In this document: piece after piece, positions 1 through 8,795 of the stretch | Layout: the number at the start of each line of letters is the position of its first letter | How positions within the stretch are numbered: the stretch's first letter is position 1 | Assembly (NCBI GenBank): GCA_963703045.1 | Contig: OY969782.1 | Span: 868,001 to 932,000, forward strand | Reading direction: 5' to 3' | Length of the DNA: 64,000 nt | Source: Miltoncostaea sp963703045 | Lineage (GTDB): Bacteria > Actinomycetota > Thermoleophilia > Miltoncostaeales > Miltoncostaeaceae | Notes under the pieces: generated by a model | What the model was told of the DNA's origin: nothing | The model's input: only the letters and a program-made list of their open reading frames with translations | The model's database searches: none | Position numbers and translations under genes: made by a program

Positions 1-99
1 CCGCACCTTGCCGACGATCTGGCAGTACCGGTGCAGGGTCTCCTTGGTCGGCCGCCAGTCCTCCAGCGGGAGGGCGGGCCAGGTCTCGACGGCGTCCAT
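1..99 (-). CDS. DUF5996 family protein, N-terminal fragment
   Basis: Only the first 33 codons are inside the window; the gene runs off the left edge. The visible N-terminus contains TWPALPLEDW, then a threonine-rich turn and LHRYCQIVGKVR. This matches, from memory, the start of the DUF5996 family, which is widespread in actinobacteria and of unknown function. The ATG at 97-99 is the start chosen. It follows the cysteine-rich gene on the same strand with a 71-base gap. Function cannot be stated. Confidence 0.7.
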   Translation of the reverse strand, partial: MDAVETWPALPLEDWRPTKETLHRYCQIVGKVR

Positions 100-170
100 C
101 GCGTGTCCTCGATCGGGGGCGGGCCCCAGTATGTCGTCGCCGTCGCGCCGTGGCCCCGGCGGGCGGGGGG

Positions 171-575
171 TCAGCCCCGGGGGTCGCCCTCCCGGCGGCT
201 CGCGGTGACCGTGTAAGTCGTCGCGGCGCCCGAGAGCAGGAAGTCGGGGTTGACGCACGGGGCGCCGGCCCGGTGCTCGAAGGTGCGCTCGACCTCGGAC
301 CGGCAGATCGGAAGGGGCTCGCGCGAGGCGCGCAGCGCACCGAAACCGGCGGCCGTGCGCTGCAGCCGCGTGAAGCCGTCGAGGTCGATCTCGACGTCGT
401 AGACGCCCTCCATGCAGCCGATCCAGGTGCGCCCGTCGCGCACGTGCGAGTAGAGCCGGGGGCATCGGGCCTCGATGCACCCGGCGGGCTCGACCACCCG
501 CTCGCAGGCGATCGGGCAGTGCCGGCACGAGCCCGCGGCGGTGCGTGCCGCGACGGCGGCCGGGGAGCGTCTCAT
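171..575 (-). CDS. Small cysteine-rich protein, unknown function
   Basis: A 134-residue protein with no family I can name. Near the N-terminus it has CRHCPIACE, followed by further cysteines in AGCIEARCP; later cysteines occur in IGCMEG, PICRSE and APCVN. The CxxC-type spacing suggests a bound metal, most simply zinc, but this is inference. There is no signal peptide or membrane segment. It lies 68 bases downstream of dnaE on the same strand and could be read from the same transcript. The ATG start has no clear Shine-Dalgarno sequence; a TACCCC hexamer upstream could be a -10 element of its own promoter. Confidence 0.65.
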   Translation of the reverse strand: MRRSPAAVAARTAAGSCRHCPIACERVVEPAGCIEARCPRLYSHVRDGRTWIGCMEGVYDVEIDLDGFTRLQRTAAGFGALRASREPLPICRSEVERTFEHRAGAPCVNPDFLLSGAATTYTVTASRREGDPRG

Positions 576-643
576 CGGGGGTACCGGGGGGACACGCGGG
601 GTAGTGAAGCAGAGCCCCGCGCCGGGTCAAGCCGGTGGGCCCC

Positions 644-3600
644 TCAGACCAGGCAGCGCTCCCCGAAGAGCGTCTTGAGCTCTGCGACGAGGCTGCCGGC
701 CCGGGGGTCGACCCGGTACTCGGAGCCCAGGAAGAGGCGCCGGCGACCGGCCGCTGTCTGCACGTCCATCACCACGGCGGCGTCGCCGCGGTGGTCGGTC
801 AGCAGGCGCTTGAGCTCGCTCAGCTCGGTGGTCGCCAGCCGCGAGGCGTCGACCTTCACGACCAGCCGCTCGTCCTCGGCGCCCTCCTCGGGCGTGAAGG
901 CGCGGACCGACTGCGCGACGAGCTTGGTCTCGCCCTCCCCCTTCTGATCGACGCGGCCGGCGATCAGCACCATGGCGTCCGGGGTCAGCAGGTCGCGCGC
1001 CTCGGCCAGCACCGCCGGCACGATGACCACCTCGACCGAGCCCTCGAGGTCGTCGACCCGGGCGAACATCATCGGTTCGCCGCGGCGCGTCGTGATGCCC
1101 TTGAGCGCGCCGAGCATGCCGCCCACCGTCACCGGCTCGCCGTCGGCGCGATCGGCCAGCGCGGCCAGGCCGCAGGTGACCGCGCGGGCGAGCTGGCGCC
1201 GGCAGTCCTGCAGTGGATGGCTCGAGACGTAGAGGCCGAGCGCCTCCTTCTCGGCCGCGAGCAGCTCGTCCTTGGGCATCTCGCGCGCGGGGATCGGCGG
1301 GTCGACCTCGACGATGCCGGTCGCCTCCGCCCCACCGCCCATCGACCCGAAGAGCGACTCCTGCCCCGCGGCCAGGTCGTCGCGCCGTCGCGCCGCCTGC
1401 GACACGGCCGCCGCGATGGTCTCGAGCATGCCGAGGCGGGTGGCGCCGGTGCAGTCGAGCGCGCCGCCGCGCACGAGGCTCTCGAGCGCCCGTTTGTTCA
1501 CCTGGGCCTGGTCGACGCGCCGGCAGAAGTCCCAGAGCGATTCGAAAGGGCCCCCCGAGGCGCGGGCGGCGACGATCGCGGCGACCGCGTTCTCGCCGAC
1601 GCCCTTCGTGGCCGTCAGGCCGAAGCGGATCTCGCGCTCGCCGGTGACCGCGAAGTCGGAGCGGCTCACGTTGACGTCGGGCGGGAGCACCGCGAGGCCC
1701 ATGTCGGTGCAGGCGGCCACGTAGAACGGCACCCGGTCCTTCGTGTCCATCACCGAGCTCAGCAGCGACGCCATGTACTCGGCCGGGTGGTTCGCCTTGA
1801 GGTAGGCGGTGCGGTACGCCAGCAGGGCGTAGCAGGCGGCGTGGCTCTTGTTGAACGAGTAGTCGCCGGCCGCCTCGCAGAGGCCCCAGAGGTTCTGGGC
1901 GACCGGCTTCGCGGTGCCGCTCTCGACGCAGCCGGCGATGAACTCGTCCTTCAGCGAGGCCATCAGGACCTTGTCCTTCTTGCCCACGGCCTTGCGGAGG
2001 TCGTCGGCACGCGACGGCGAGAACCCGGCGAGCTGACGGGAGATCGCCATCAGCTGCTCCTGGTAGACCGCGACGCCGTACGTCGGTCCGGTGATGGACT
2101 CCAGGCGCGGATCCTCGAACGTGACCCTCGAGGGGTCGCGCTTGTTGCGCGCGTAGGTGCTGATGAAGGCCATCGGGCCGGGCCGGTACAGGGCCACGAG
2201 GGCGATGAGGTCGGCGAACTCGGTGGGCCGCACCTCGCGCAGGGCCTCGCGCATGCCGCTCGACTCGAACTGGAAGACGCCGATCGCGTCGCCGCGCGCG
2301 AGCATCGCGTAGGTGCCCGGGTCGTCGAGCGGGACCGTCTCGATGTCGAGCTCGTGCCCCGAGCGGTCGCGGATCAGCTCGAGTGCGCCCTGGATGACGT
2401 CGAGGTTGCGCAGGCCGAGGAAGTCCATCTTCAGCAGACCGAGCGCCTCGACGTCGTGGTCGGGCACCTGCGTGACGACGTTGCCCTCGTCGTCGAGCCG
2501 CACCGGCAGGTAGTCGGTGATGTCGCCGGGGGCGATGACCACGCCGGCGGCGTGCACGCCCTCGTTGCGCACGAGGCCCTCGAGCGGCCGGGCGGTGTCG
2601 ATGATCTGCTTGGTCGCCGGGTCGGCGTCGTAGGCCTGGGCCAGCTCCGAGCCCGGCGACATCGCCTGCTCGAGCTTGATGCCGATCGGCCGCTCGGGCA
2701 CGAGCTTGGCGATGCGGTCGACCTGGCCGTAGGTGTGTCCGAGCACCCGCCCCGAGTCGCGCACGACCGCGCGCGCCAGCAGCTTGCCGAAGGTGCCGAT
2801 GCGGGCGACCGCGGCCGAGCCGTACTTCTCGGTGACGTAGGCCACCACGCGGTCGCGTCCCACGACCGAGAAGTCGGTGTCGATGTCCGGCATCGACTTG
2901 CGGCCCGGGTTGAGGAAGCGCTCGAAGAGCAGGTCGTGCGCGAGGGGGTCGATGTCAACGATGCGGAGCGAGTAGGCCACGAGCGAGCCGGCGGCCGAGC
3001 CGCGACCCGGGCCCACGCCGACCCCGTTCTCGCGCGCCCAGCGCATGTAGTCCCAGACGATCAGGAAGTACGAGGCGAAGCCCATCTCCTCGATGACGCC
3101 CAGCTCGAAGCGCAGGCGCTCCTCCGCGGCGGCCGGCCAGCCGCCCGGGTAGCGGCGCTCGAGGCCCTCGCGGCAGAGGCGCTCGAGGTAGGTGCCGGCG
3201 TCCTCGCCCCCGGGCACCGGGAAGCGGGGCAGCTTGATGTCGCCGAGCGGCAGGTCGAGCGCGGCGCACCGCTGGGCGATCTCGACCGACACCGGCAGGG
3301 CGTCGACGAAGTCGGGCAGCGCGAGGGCCATCTCCTCGGCGGTCTTGAGGTAGAACTCCTTCGTCCCGAAGCGGAACCGCTTCGGGTTGCTCAGCACGTC
3401 GCGCGTCTGGATCGCCAGCAGGGCCTCGTGGGCGTCGGCGTCCTCGCGGCAGGGGTAGTGGGCGTCGCAGGTCGCCACCATGGGCAGCCCGGCGTCGAGC
3501 GCGATGCGCTTGAGGTGCTGGTTGATGCCCGTCTGCACGTCGAGGCCGGCGTGCTGGATCTCGACGTAGACGTCGTCGCGGCCGAAGATGCCCTGCAGGG

Positions 3601-4084
3601 CGTCCAGCTCGGCCCGCGCGGCGACCACGTCGTCGGTCTCGAGGCTGCGGCAGACGACCCCGGAGAGGCATCCGGACAGCGCGATGATGCCGTCCGAGTG
3701 GCGCTCCATCAGCTCGTGCGAGATGCGCGGCTTGCGGTGGTAGCCCTCGAGGTAGCCGGCCGAGCAGAGCTTGATCAGGTTGTAGTAGCCCTCGGTCGTC
3801 TCGGCGAGCAGCGTGAGGTGGTTGCGGCGCTCCTTCGACGGGCGCTCGCGGTGGTCGGGCACGACGTACGCCTCGAGCCCGACGACCGGCGTGATGCCCC
3901 GCTTGGTGGCCTGCCGGTAGAGCTCGACCGCGCCGCTCATGACCCCGTGATCGGTGAGCGCGACGGCGCTCTGGCCCATCTGCTCGACCCGCCCCAGGAG
4001 GCGCTCGATCTTGCACGCCCCGTCCAGTACGGAGTAGTCCGAGTGGACGTGGAGGTGGACGAAGTCGGGGGCGGCAGAGGGCAT
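644..4084 (-). CDS. dnaE: DNA polymerase III alpha subunit
   Basis: Replicative DNA polymerase, about 1146 residues, close to the usual DnaE1 length. The N-terminal PHP domain begins HLHVHSDYSVLDGA with DHG a little later. The palm carries the catalytic aspartate cluster in SMPDIDTDF, preceded by the GPGRGSAAGS nucleotide-binding motif. A helix-hairpin-helix region and a C-terminal OB fold (around VTVGGMLGAL) follow. The frame is open far upstream, but the protein should start at the ATG at 4084, just before SAAPDFVHLHVHS; the upstream extension is low-complexity Arg/Gly sequence. It is transcribed divergently from the SnoaL-like gene across 228 bases of intergenic DNA. Confidence 0.97.
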   Translation of the reverse strand: MPSAAPDFVHLHVHSDYSVLDGACKIERLLGRVEQMGQSAVALTDHGVMSGAVELYRQATKRGITPVVGLEAYVVPDHRERPSKERRNHLTLLAETTEGYYNLIKLCSAGYLEGYHRKPRISHELMERHSDGIIALSGCLSGVVCRSLETDDVVAARAELDALQGIFGRDDVYVEIQHAGLDVQTGINQHLKRIALDAGLPMVATCDAHYPCREDADAHEALLAIQTRDVLSNPKRFRFGTKEFYLKTAEEMALALPDFVDALPVSVEIAQRCAALDLPLGDIKLPRFPVPGGEDAGTYLERLCREGLERRYPGGWPAAAEERLRFELGVIEEMGFASYFLIVWDYMRWARENGVGVGPGRGSAAGSLVAYSLRIVDIDPLAHDLLFERFLNPGRKSMPDIDTDFSVVGRDRVVAYVTEKYGSAAVARIGTFGKLLARAVVRDSGRVLGHTYGQVDRIAKLVPERPIGIKLEQAMSPGSELAQAYDADPATKQIIDTARPLEGLVRNEGVHAAGVVIAPGDITDYLPVRLDDEGNVVTQVPDHDVEALGLLKMDFLGLRNLDVIQGALELIRDRSGHELDIETVPLDDPGTYAMLARGDAIGVFQFESSGMREALREVRPTEFADLIALVALYRPGPMAFISTYARNKRDPSRVTFEDPRLESITGPTYGVAVYQEQLMAISRQLAGFSPSRADDLRKAVGKKDKVLMASLKDEFIAGCVESGTAKPVAQNLWGLCEAAGDYSFNKSHAACYALLAYRTAYLKANHPAEYMASLLSSVMDTKDRVPFYVAACTDMGLAVLPPDVNVSRSDFAVTGEREIRFGLTATKGVGENAVAAIVAARASGGPFESLWDFCRRVDQAQVNKRALESLVRGGALDCTGATRLGMLETIAAAVSQAARRRDDLAAGQESLFGSMGGGAEATGIVEVDPPIPAREMPKDELLAAEKEALGLYVSSHPLQDCRRQLARAVTCGLAALADRADGEPVTVGGMLGALKGITTRRGEPMMFARVDDLEGSVEVVIVPAVLAEARDLLTPDAMVLIAGRVDQKGEGETKLVAQSVRAFTPEEGAEDERLVVKVDASRLATTELSELKRLLTDHRGDAAVVMDVQTAAGRRRLFLGSEYRVDPRAGSLVAELKTLFGERCLV

Positions 4085-4312
4085 GGCGCGGCCCCAGGTT
4101 CGCACATGCGCTCGGACGACGCCGGGCCCCGCCGCGACGCCGCGCGCCCCCCGGACGGGGTCCGCCGCGATGCCCCGGCACCACCGCCCGCGGGCGTCCG
4201 CGCGGCCCCTCCGGCGCGCCGTCTCGCCAGGCGCACCGGCACTTTCGCGCGGGCCCTGCGCCGACGTAGCGTCGTCAGTCCACATCCACCGCTCGTGCCG
4301 GAGGAGGACGCG

Positions 4313-4741
4313 ATGATCAGCACCGACACGGTCGCCCTTGCCGCCCGCGTGATCGGGGCCTTCAACGATGCCGACTGGGACGCGATGCGCGAGGGCTGCA
4401 CGGAGGACGTCGTCTACACCGAGACCGGAACGGGGCGGCGGATCGAGGGCATCGACGCCTGCCTCGAGGCCTGGGCCGAATGGCGCAGCGCGATGTCGGA
4501 CGTCACCGGCACCGTCGGGCGCACGCTCGCCGACGGTCCCCTGGTGGCGATGGAGATCACCTGGCGCGGCACCCACGACGGTCCCCTGCAGACGGCCTCC
4601 GGTCCGCTGTCGGCCACGGGTGCGGCCGTGACGCTCGCGGCCACCCAGTGGCAGACCCACCACGACGGACGCATCGCGACCATCGACCACCACCTCGACG
4701 TGCTCGGGCTGCTCGCCCAGATCGGGGCGATGGGCGACTAG
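4313..4741 (+). CDS. SnoaL-like / NTF2-fold protein
   Basis: A 142-residue soluble protein with the look of the SnoaL-like, NTF2-fold superfamily: an N-terminal helix followed by FNDADWDAMREGCTEDVVY, then a GIDACLEAWAEWRSA helix, a THDGPLQT strand region and a C-terminal ATQWQTHHDGRI sheet. Members include cyclases, isomerases, dehydratases and many uncharacterised small-ligand proteins, so no reaction is assigned. The start is well supported by GAGGAGG at 4301-4307, five bases before the ATG. A TAGCGT hexamer at 4267-4272 may be the -10 element. It is monocistronic, and a strong hairpin follows it. Confidence 0.8.
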   Translation: MISTDTVALAARVIGAFNDADWDAMREGCTEDVVYTETGTGRRIEGIDACLEAWAEWRSAMSDVTGTVGRTLADGPLVAMEITWRGTHDGPLQTASGPLSATGAAVTLAATQWQTHHDGRIATIDHHLDVLGLLAQIGAMGD

Positions 4742-4818
4742 CCGCGGCGGGGGGGCGGCGCACGGCGCGCCGGCCGCCCACGCGATCAGGCCCCCGGGGC
4801 CGGGCGGGTCGCGCGCGG

Positions 4819-4850
4819 CGCCCCTGACGCCCCCGCGGGCGTCAGGGGCG
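4819..4850. terminator. Strong hairpin between convergent genes
   Basis: A perfect 14-bp inverted repeat (arms 4819-4832 and 4837-4850, four-base loop) in the 116 bases separating the ends of the SnoaL-like gene and the propeller-like gene. It has no T-tract on either strand. Its position suggests a shared bidirectional terminator or a 3' end stabiliser. Confidence 0.6.
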
Positions 4851-4857
4851 GGCGACG

Positions 4858-5487
4858 CTAGGCCGCCGGCGCCTCGCGGCCCGCGGTGAGCACGACGCCC
4901 CACGGGCCCCCGAGGGCGAAGTGCGCCCCGTCGGCCGACCAGGCGGCGGCGCGCGCGCCCCGCACCCAGCGCACGAGCGTGCCGTCGGACGTGTGCAGGA
5001 GGGCGATCACGTCGTTGCGGCCCTCGCGCGTGTGGAGCGCCACGACCTCACCCCCGGGCGCGACGGCGACCGGGACGGCGCCCTCGTCGAGGATCGCCCC
5101 GGGGGCGACGGGGTCGGGGAGGCCGGCGGCCGGGTCCTCCGGCGGGCGCTCCTCCGACCGCATCGCGAGCTCGGGCACGCTCCAGGTGCGGCGCACGTAC
5201 GGGCTCAGACCGTGCAGCAGGCCCTCGTCGTCGAAGCGGAGGGAGAACGCGGGCTCGCGCGCCGCGGCGATCACCGCGACGCGGCCGACGCCGGCGACCG
5301 TCGCGCCGGTCCGCAGGCCGACGAGGGGCAGCGACGTCTCGGGCGCCGGCGAGAGCATGAGGCCCATCGGGGGCTGCGGCCGCCGCCGTCCGGGGCGACC
5401 GGCCTGCGCGAACACCATGCTGATGACGCTCCAGGGGCCGGGGTCGTCCGTCAACAGCGTCGGGGGGCCCAGGGGCCTCGTGCTCAT
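4858..5487 (-). CDS. Beta-propeller-like protein, second of argG-linked pair
   Basis: A 209-residue protein with no named family. Short strands with DG turns recur (VAVAPGGEVVALHTREG, DVIALLHTSDGTLVRWV, AAWSADGAHFALGG), as in WD40-type propeller blades, but there are too few for a complete propeller. It may pair with, or extend, the upstream propeller-like protein. The ATG at 5487 overlaps the upstream stop as ATGA and is preceded by GAGGAGG, so its translation is coupled. The frame is open further upstream, but that sequence is out-of-frame argG-side shadow. Confidence 0.65.
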   Translation of the reverse strand: MSTRPLGPPTLLTDDPGPWSVISMVFAQAGRPGRRRPQPPMGLMLSPAPETSLPLVGLRTGATVAGVGRVAVIAAAREPAFSLRFDDEGLLHGLSPYVRRTWSVPELAMRSEERPPEDPAAGLPDPVAPGAILDEGAVPVAVAPGGEVVALHTREGRNDVIALLHTSDGTLVRWVRGARAAAWSADGAHFALGGPWGVVLTAGREAPAA

Positions 5488-6434
5488 CGATCCTCCTCGG
5501 GTGGTGTGAGCCATGCGCAACCCCAGTCGCCCGCGACCACGATGCCGTCGCGGGCGGGCGACGGCGACATGACGCGGGCGCCGTCGACCCGTCGCGCCAG
5601 GGTGCCGTCCTCGGAATTCACGAGCGCGGCCGACGGATCGCCCCCGTCGGGGTCTCCGAGCGCCACCAGCGCGCCGTCGGCGGAGAGCGCGATCGACCGG
5701 GCCGCGGGCAGCGGCGAGGCCCAGCGGGCGCGGGGCGCGTCGGCCCCCGGCTCCCAGACCGAGATCGTGTCGTCGTCGTGCAGGGCGGCGATGCGTGGCG
5801 CCTCGGCGGCCGCCGCGAGCGCGACGATCGCCGGGCCCTCGGCCTCCGGGCCACCGGGCGCGGTCACGGCCGCCCCGCGGGCCACCTGCAGCGAGCCGTC
5901 GGCGGCGTAGCAGAGCAGCGAGCCCCCGCCGGCGTGGCGGGCGGACGGCTGCTCGTCGCCCACGGCCCACTCGACCACCTCGCCGTCACGCACGGCCGCC
6001 ACCGCCCGGCCGTCGGCGCGGATGGCGGCCGGGCCGGGGCCCAGATCGGCCGCGATGTCCCCGAGACTCGGCAGCACCACCGCGCGCCAGCCGTCGCCGG
6101 TGCGGACGAGGCCGGCGTTGGCGCCCGGGGCGCCCACCGCGCGATCGACGCCCGGCGGGCGACGATCGTGGATGACGTGCACCTGGGGCAGTCGCACGCT
6201 CATCACCAGCCCGGCGCCGAGGGCCAGCACGAGCTTGCCGCCGGCGACCACGGTGGCCTCGCGCATCGCCACGGGCGCCGCCGCGCGGAGCCGCATCGGC
6301 CCGGAGTGGGGCCCGTCGGCCCCCACGCCGGCGACGGGCACAAGGCGCAGACCCCGCGGGCCCCGCTCCACGCGGCTGACGGCGGGGACGTCGGCCGGGT
6401 CGACCGGGAGCATGGGCGGGCCGCCGCGCCTCAT
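5484..6434 (-). CDS. Beta-propeller-like protein coupled to argG
   Basis: A 316-residue protein made largely of short repeated strands of the WD40/propeller kind: DGRAVAAVRDGEVVEWAVG, DDDTISVWEPG and RSIALSADGALVALGDPDG. There is no signal peptide. The chosen ATG at 6434 overlaps the argG stop as ATGA; an in-frame ATG at 6413 (before LPVDPADVPAVSR) is an alternative. The next gene again overlaps as ATGA, so argG and both propeller genes form one translationally coupled unit. Its role is unknown; scaffolding is a typical propeller job but is inference here. Confidence 0.65.
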   Translation of the reverse strand: MRRGGPPMLPVDPADVPAVSRVERGPRGLRLVPVAGVGADGPHSGPMRLRAAAPVAMREATVVAGGKLVLALGAGLVMSVRLPQVHVIHDRRPPGVDRAVGAPGANAGLVRTGDGWRAVVLPSLGDIAADLGPGPAAIRADGRAVAAVRDGEVVEWAVGDEQPSARHAGGGSLLCYAADGSLQVARGAAVTAPGGPEAEGPAIVALAAAAEAPRIAALHDDDTISVWEPGADAPRARWASPLPAARSIALSADGALVALGDPDGGDPSAALVNSEDGTLARRVDGARVMSPSPARDGIVVAGDWGCAWLTPPEEDR

Positions 6435-7693
6435 CCCAGCTCCCGCGCCTGCGCGATGCGGTGGGCCATGCGGCTCTGGAGCGAGAAGAGCTCGATGAAG
6501 CCGGGCGCCGCGCCCTGCGAGAACGAGGCATCGGCGTCGAACGTGGCCAGGCTGCGGTCGTAGAGGGCGTTCGGCGAGCTGCGCGTCACGGCCGTCGCCG
6601 ACCCCTTGTAGAGGCGCATCGTGATCGTGCCCTCGACCTTGCGGTTGACGTGCTCCATGAAGGCGTTGATGTCGGCCAGCAGCGGCTCGTACCACAGGCC
6701 CTCGTAGGCGAGTTGGGCCCAGAGGGCGTCGAGGGTCGGCTTGAGGTGGTTCTCGCGGCCCGTGCAGACGAGCTTCTCGAGCTCGCGATGGGCGTCGAGG
6801 ATCACCGTGGCCGCGGGGACCTCGTAGAGGTCGCGCACCTTGAGGCCGACGACCCGGTCCTCGATGTGGTCGAGGATGCCCACGCCGTTGCGGCACGCCG
6901 CCTCGGCGACGCGCCGGATGAGCTCGACGAGGCCGAGCTCCTCTCCGTCGAGGCTCACCGGCAGGCCGTCGCGGAAGCCGATGACGACGTCCTCGACGCG
7001 GTCGGGCGCGGCGGTCGGGTGGGTGACGAGCTGGAAGACGTCGTCGGGCGGGGCCTGCTCGAGGTCCTCGATGACGCCGCCCTCGCTCGAGCGCCCCCAG
7101 AGGTTGTCGTCGATCGAGTAGGGACGCTCCACCGACGACGAGATCGGGATGCCGTGCTCGATCGCGTAGGCGATCTCCTCGTCGCGGCCCATCTGCCACT
7201 CGCGGACCGGGGCGATGACCTTCAGGTCGGGGGCGAGGGTCGCGATGGTCGCCTCGATGCGCACCTGGTCGTTGCCCTTGCCGGTGCACCCGTGGGCGAT
7301 CGTGTCGGCGTCGTGCTCGCGCGCCGCGTCGCACGCCAGCTTGGCCAGCAGCGGCCGCCCGAGGGATGTGAAGAGCGGGTAGCCGCCCTGGTAGCGGGCG
7401 TTCGCACGGATCGCCGGCGCCACGTACTCGCGGGCGAACTCCTCCTTGGCATCGACCACCAGGCTCGCGACCGCGCCCAGGTCGAGCGCCTTGCGGCGGA
7501 CGGCGTCGAAATCGTCGGCGGGCTGCCCGAGGTCGATGCAGAGGGCGATCACCTCGGCGTCGTACTCGTCCTGGATCCACTTGAGCATCACCGACGTGTC
7601 GAGTCCGCCCGAGTACAGCAGCACGACGCGATGGACCTCGTGCGGCTGCGCGAGATACCCCGCGACGGGCTGGGTGGGACGACTCTCGGGCAC
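6431..7693 (-). CDS. argG: Argininosuccinate synthase
   Basis: Cytosolic ligase that joins citrulline and aspartate using ATP, the penultimate step of arginine synthesis. The 420 residues show the N-type ATP pyrophosphatase loop VVLLYSGGLDTSV and later family motifs AHGCTGKGNDQVR, ERPYSIDDNLWGRS and NRKVEGTITM. The start is a GTG with GGAGG six bases upstream. A TAGACT hexamer at 7726-7731 could be the -10 element. Two propeller-like genes are coupled downstream. argH is not in the window, and the other arg genes lie 4.5-14 kb away on the same strand. Confidence 0.96.
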   Translation of the reverse strand: MPESRPTQPVAGYLAQPHEVHRVVLLYSGGLDTSVMLKWIQDEYDAEVIALCIDLGQPADDFDAVRRKALDLGAVASLVVDAKEEFAREYVAPAIRANARYQGGYPLFTSLGRPLLAKLACDAAREHDADTIAHGCTGKGNDQVRIEATIATLAPDLKVIAPVREWQMGRDEEIAYAIEHGIPISSSVERPYSIDDNLWGRSSEGGVIEDLEQAPPDDVFQLVTHPTAAPDRVEDVVIGFRDGLPVSLDGEELGLVELIRRVAEAACRNGVGILDHIEDRVVGLKVRDLYEVPAATVILDAHRELEKLVCTGRENHLKPTLDALWAQLAYEGLWYEPLLADINAFMEHVNRKVEGTITMRLYKGSATAVTRSSPNALYDRSLATFDADASFSQGAAPGFIELFSLQSRMAHRIAQARELG

Positions 7694-7861
7694 GGCGTTG
7701 CCTCCGGTGGCGTGAACGGCGAGGAAGTCTAGTCGAGCGCCTGGGGACGGCCGCCGCGGCCCTCGCCGACCTCGACCGCCGGGGGGCTCGAGGCCATGGA
7801 CTGGACCGACGGGGGGTGCCGCAGGGGTCCAGTGTTGTCGTATACCGCCGATAAGGTGCCG

Positions 7862-8344
7862 GTGACCACCTCAGCCCCCCAGGTGCTCCGCGACCCGATG
7901 ACCGCCAACGGTGTCCAGTCCAACCTCCGGGTGCCCGCCGATCTGACGGTGGTCAGCTTCGTCCGCTCGGCGCTGGCCTGCATGCTCGATCGGGAGGGGT
8001 GGCCGGGCGACGGAGCGGGGCGGGTGCTGCTCGCCTCGACCGAGGCGGTCACCAACGCCATCGAGCACGGATCACCCCTGGGCGGCGCGATCGACGTCGA
8101 GATCTCGGTGACCCACGAGCAGACCTGCGTCACGGTCTGCGACGAGGGCCGACCCGGCACGGCCACGCCGCGTCTGCCGGCGGCGCCCCCGCCGCCGACG
8201 AGCCCGCGCGGCCGCGGCCTGCTCATCATCTCCCGCCTGGCCGACGACGTCGCCCTGGCGCCGCACGGGTCGGGCACGGTCATCACCGCGAGGTTCCTGC
8301 GCCAGCCCGAGGCCGCCGCGCGGGCATCGCGCCGGGCCGCCTAG
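7862..8344 (+). CDS. Anti-sigma regulatory factor, RsbW-like HATPase
   Basis: A GHKL-fold ATPase of the RsbW/SpoIIAB serine-kinase type that normally holds a sigma factor or phosphorylates an anti-sigma antagonist. Visible boxes are the N-box STEAVTNAIEHG, the G1 box CDEGRPG and the G2-like segment SPRGRGLLIISRLADDV, then GSGTVITARF. The usual beta-strand start NLRVPADLTVVSFVRSAL begins about 20 residues in. I chose GTG 7862 because AAGG precedes it and a -10-like TATACC lies at 7841-7846, which would exclude the longer start at 7796; ATG 7898 is also possible. No partner sigma factor gene is adjacent. Confidence 0.75.
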   Translation: MTTSAPQVLRDPMTANGVQSNLRVPADLTVVSFVRSALACMLDREGWPGDGAGRVLLASTEAVTNAIEHGSPLGGAIDVEISVTHEQTCVTVCDEGRPGTATPRLPAAPPPPTSPRGRGLLIISRLADDVALAPHGSGTVITARFLRQPEAAARASRRAA

Positions 8345-8472
8345 ACCGCATCACCGCGCGGCCGACCGGGCCCCGGGCGCAGCTCTCAGCGGATCCACGG
8401 CCGGCTCCCGGCGACATCCGAGGGCGGGTCGCTTGCATGGACCCCACTCTGACGTCTGACGAGGGAGGCTCC

Positions 8473-8703
8473 ATGGGGATGACGACCGGACGGACGGTCA
8501 CGGCGGCGATCGCGGCGCTCGCGCTGGTGGCCGGCGGCGCCACGGCGGTGGCGGCGACCGACTCCGCGGGCACCGGCACCACCCCGGCGGCCGCGGCCGC
8601 GGCCGCGGAGTCGGCCGACGCGACCACGACCGCGCCGACCCCGACGGCGCCCGCGCCGGGCACGACGACCGCGCCCGGATCGGGCTCGGGGGAGTGCCCC
8701 TAG
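8473..8703 (+). CDS. Small secreted Ala/Thr/Pro-rich protein
   Basis: A 76-residue protein with a Sec-type signal peptide (TVTAAIAALALVAGGATAVA) followed by a low-complexity tail rich in Thr, Ala and Pro that ends GSGSGECP. GGGAGG at 8463-8468 supports the start at 8473; a second ATG two codons later has better spacing. A run of GGCCGC repeats encodes the alanine stretch. The single near-terminal cysteine could cross-link or be lipidated only if exported. No function is known. It stands alone between the anti-sigma gene and the ABC exporter. Confidence 0.55.
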   Translation: MGMTTGRTVTAAIAALALVAGGATAVAATDSAGTGTTPAAAAAAAESADATTTAPTPTAPAPGTTTAPGSGSGECP

Positions 8704-8795
8704 GCGCGGCGTGATGTGAGGGCGCGGGGTTGTGCGCGCCCCCGGGGCGGCGGTTATCCTGGCGCGGCCGGCACACGCGACCGTGGAGACGTCGG

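Noticed and set aside
635..4741. Very long plus-strand open frame opposite dnaE
   Set aside because: Antisense shadow typical of extreme GC content: Arg/Val/His/Asp-rich, no domain recognised. Only its last 142 codons, the SnoaL-like gene, are real.
7796..7861. Longer anti-sigma protein starting at 7796
   Set aside because: A -10-like TATACC lies at 7841-7846, downstream of that ATG, and the added residues do not resemble the family.
8581..8613. Tandem GGCCGC repeats
   Set aside because: They encode the polyalanine stretch of the small secreted protein; low-complexity coding sequence, not a separate repeat element.
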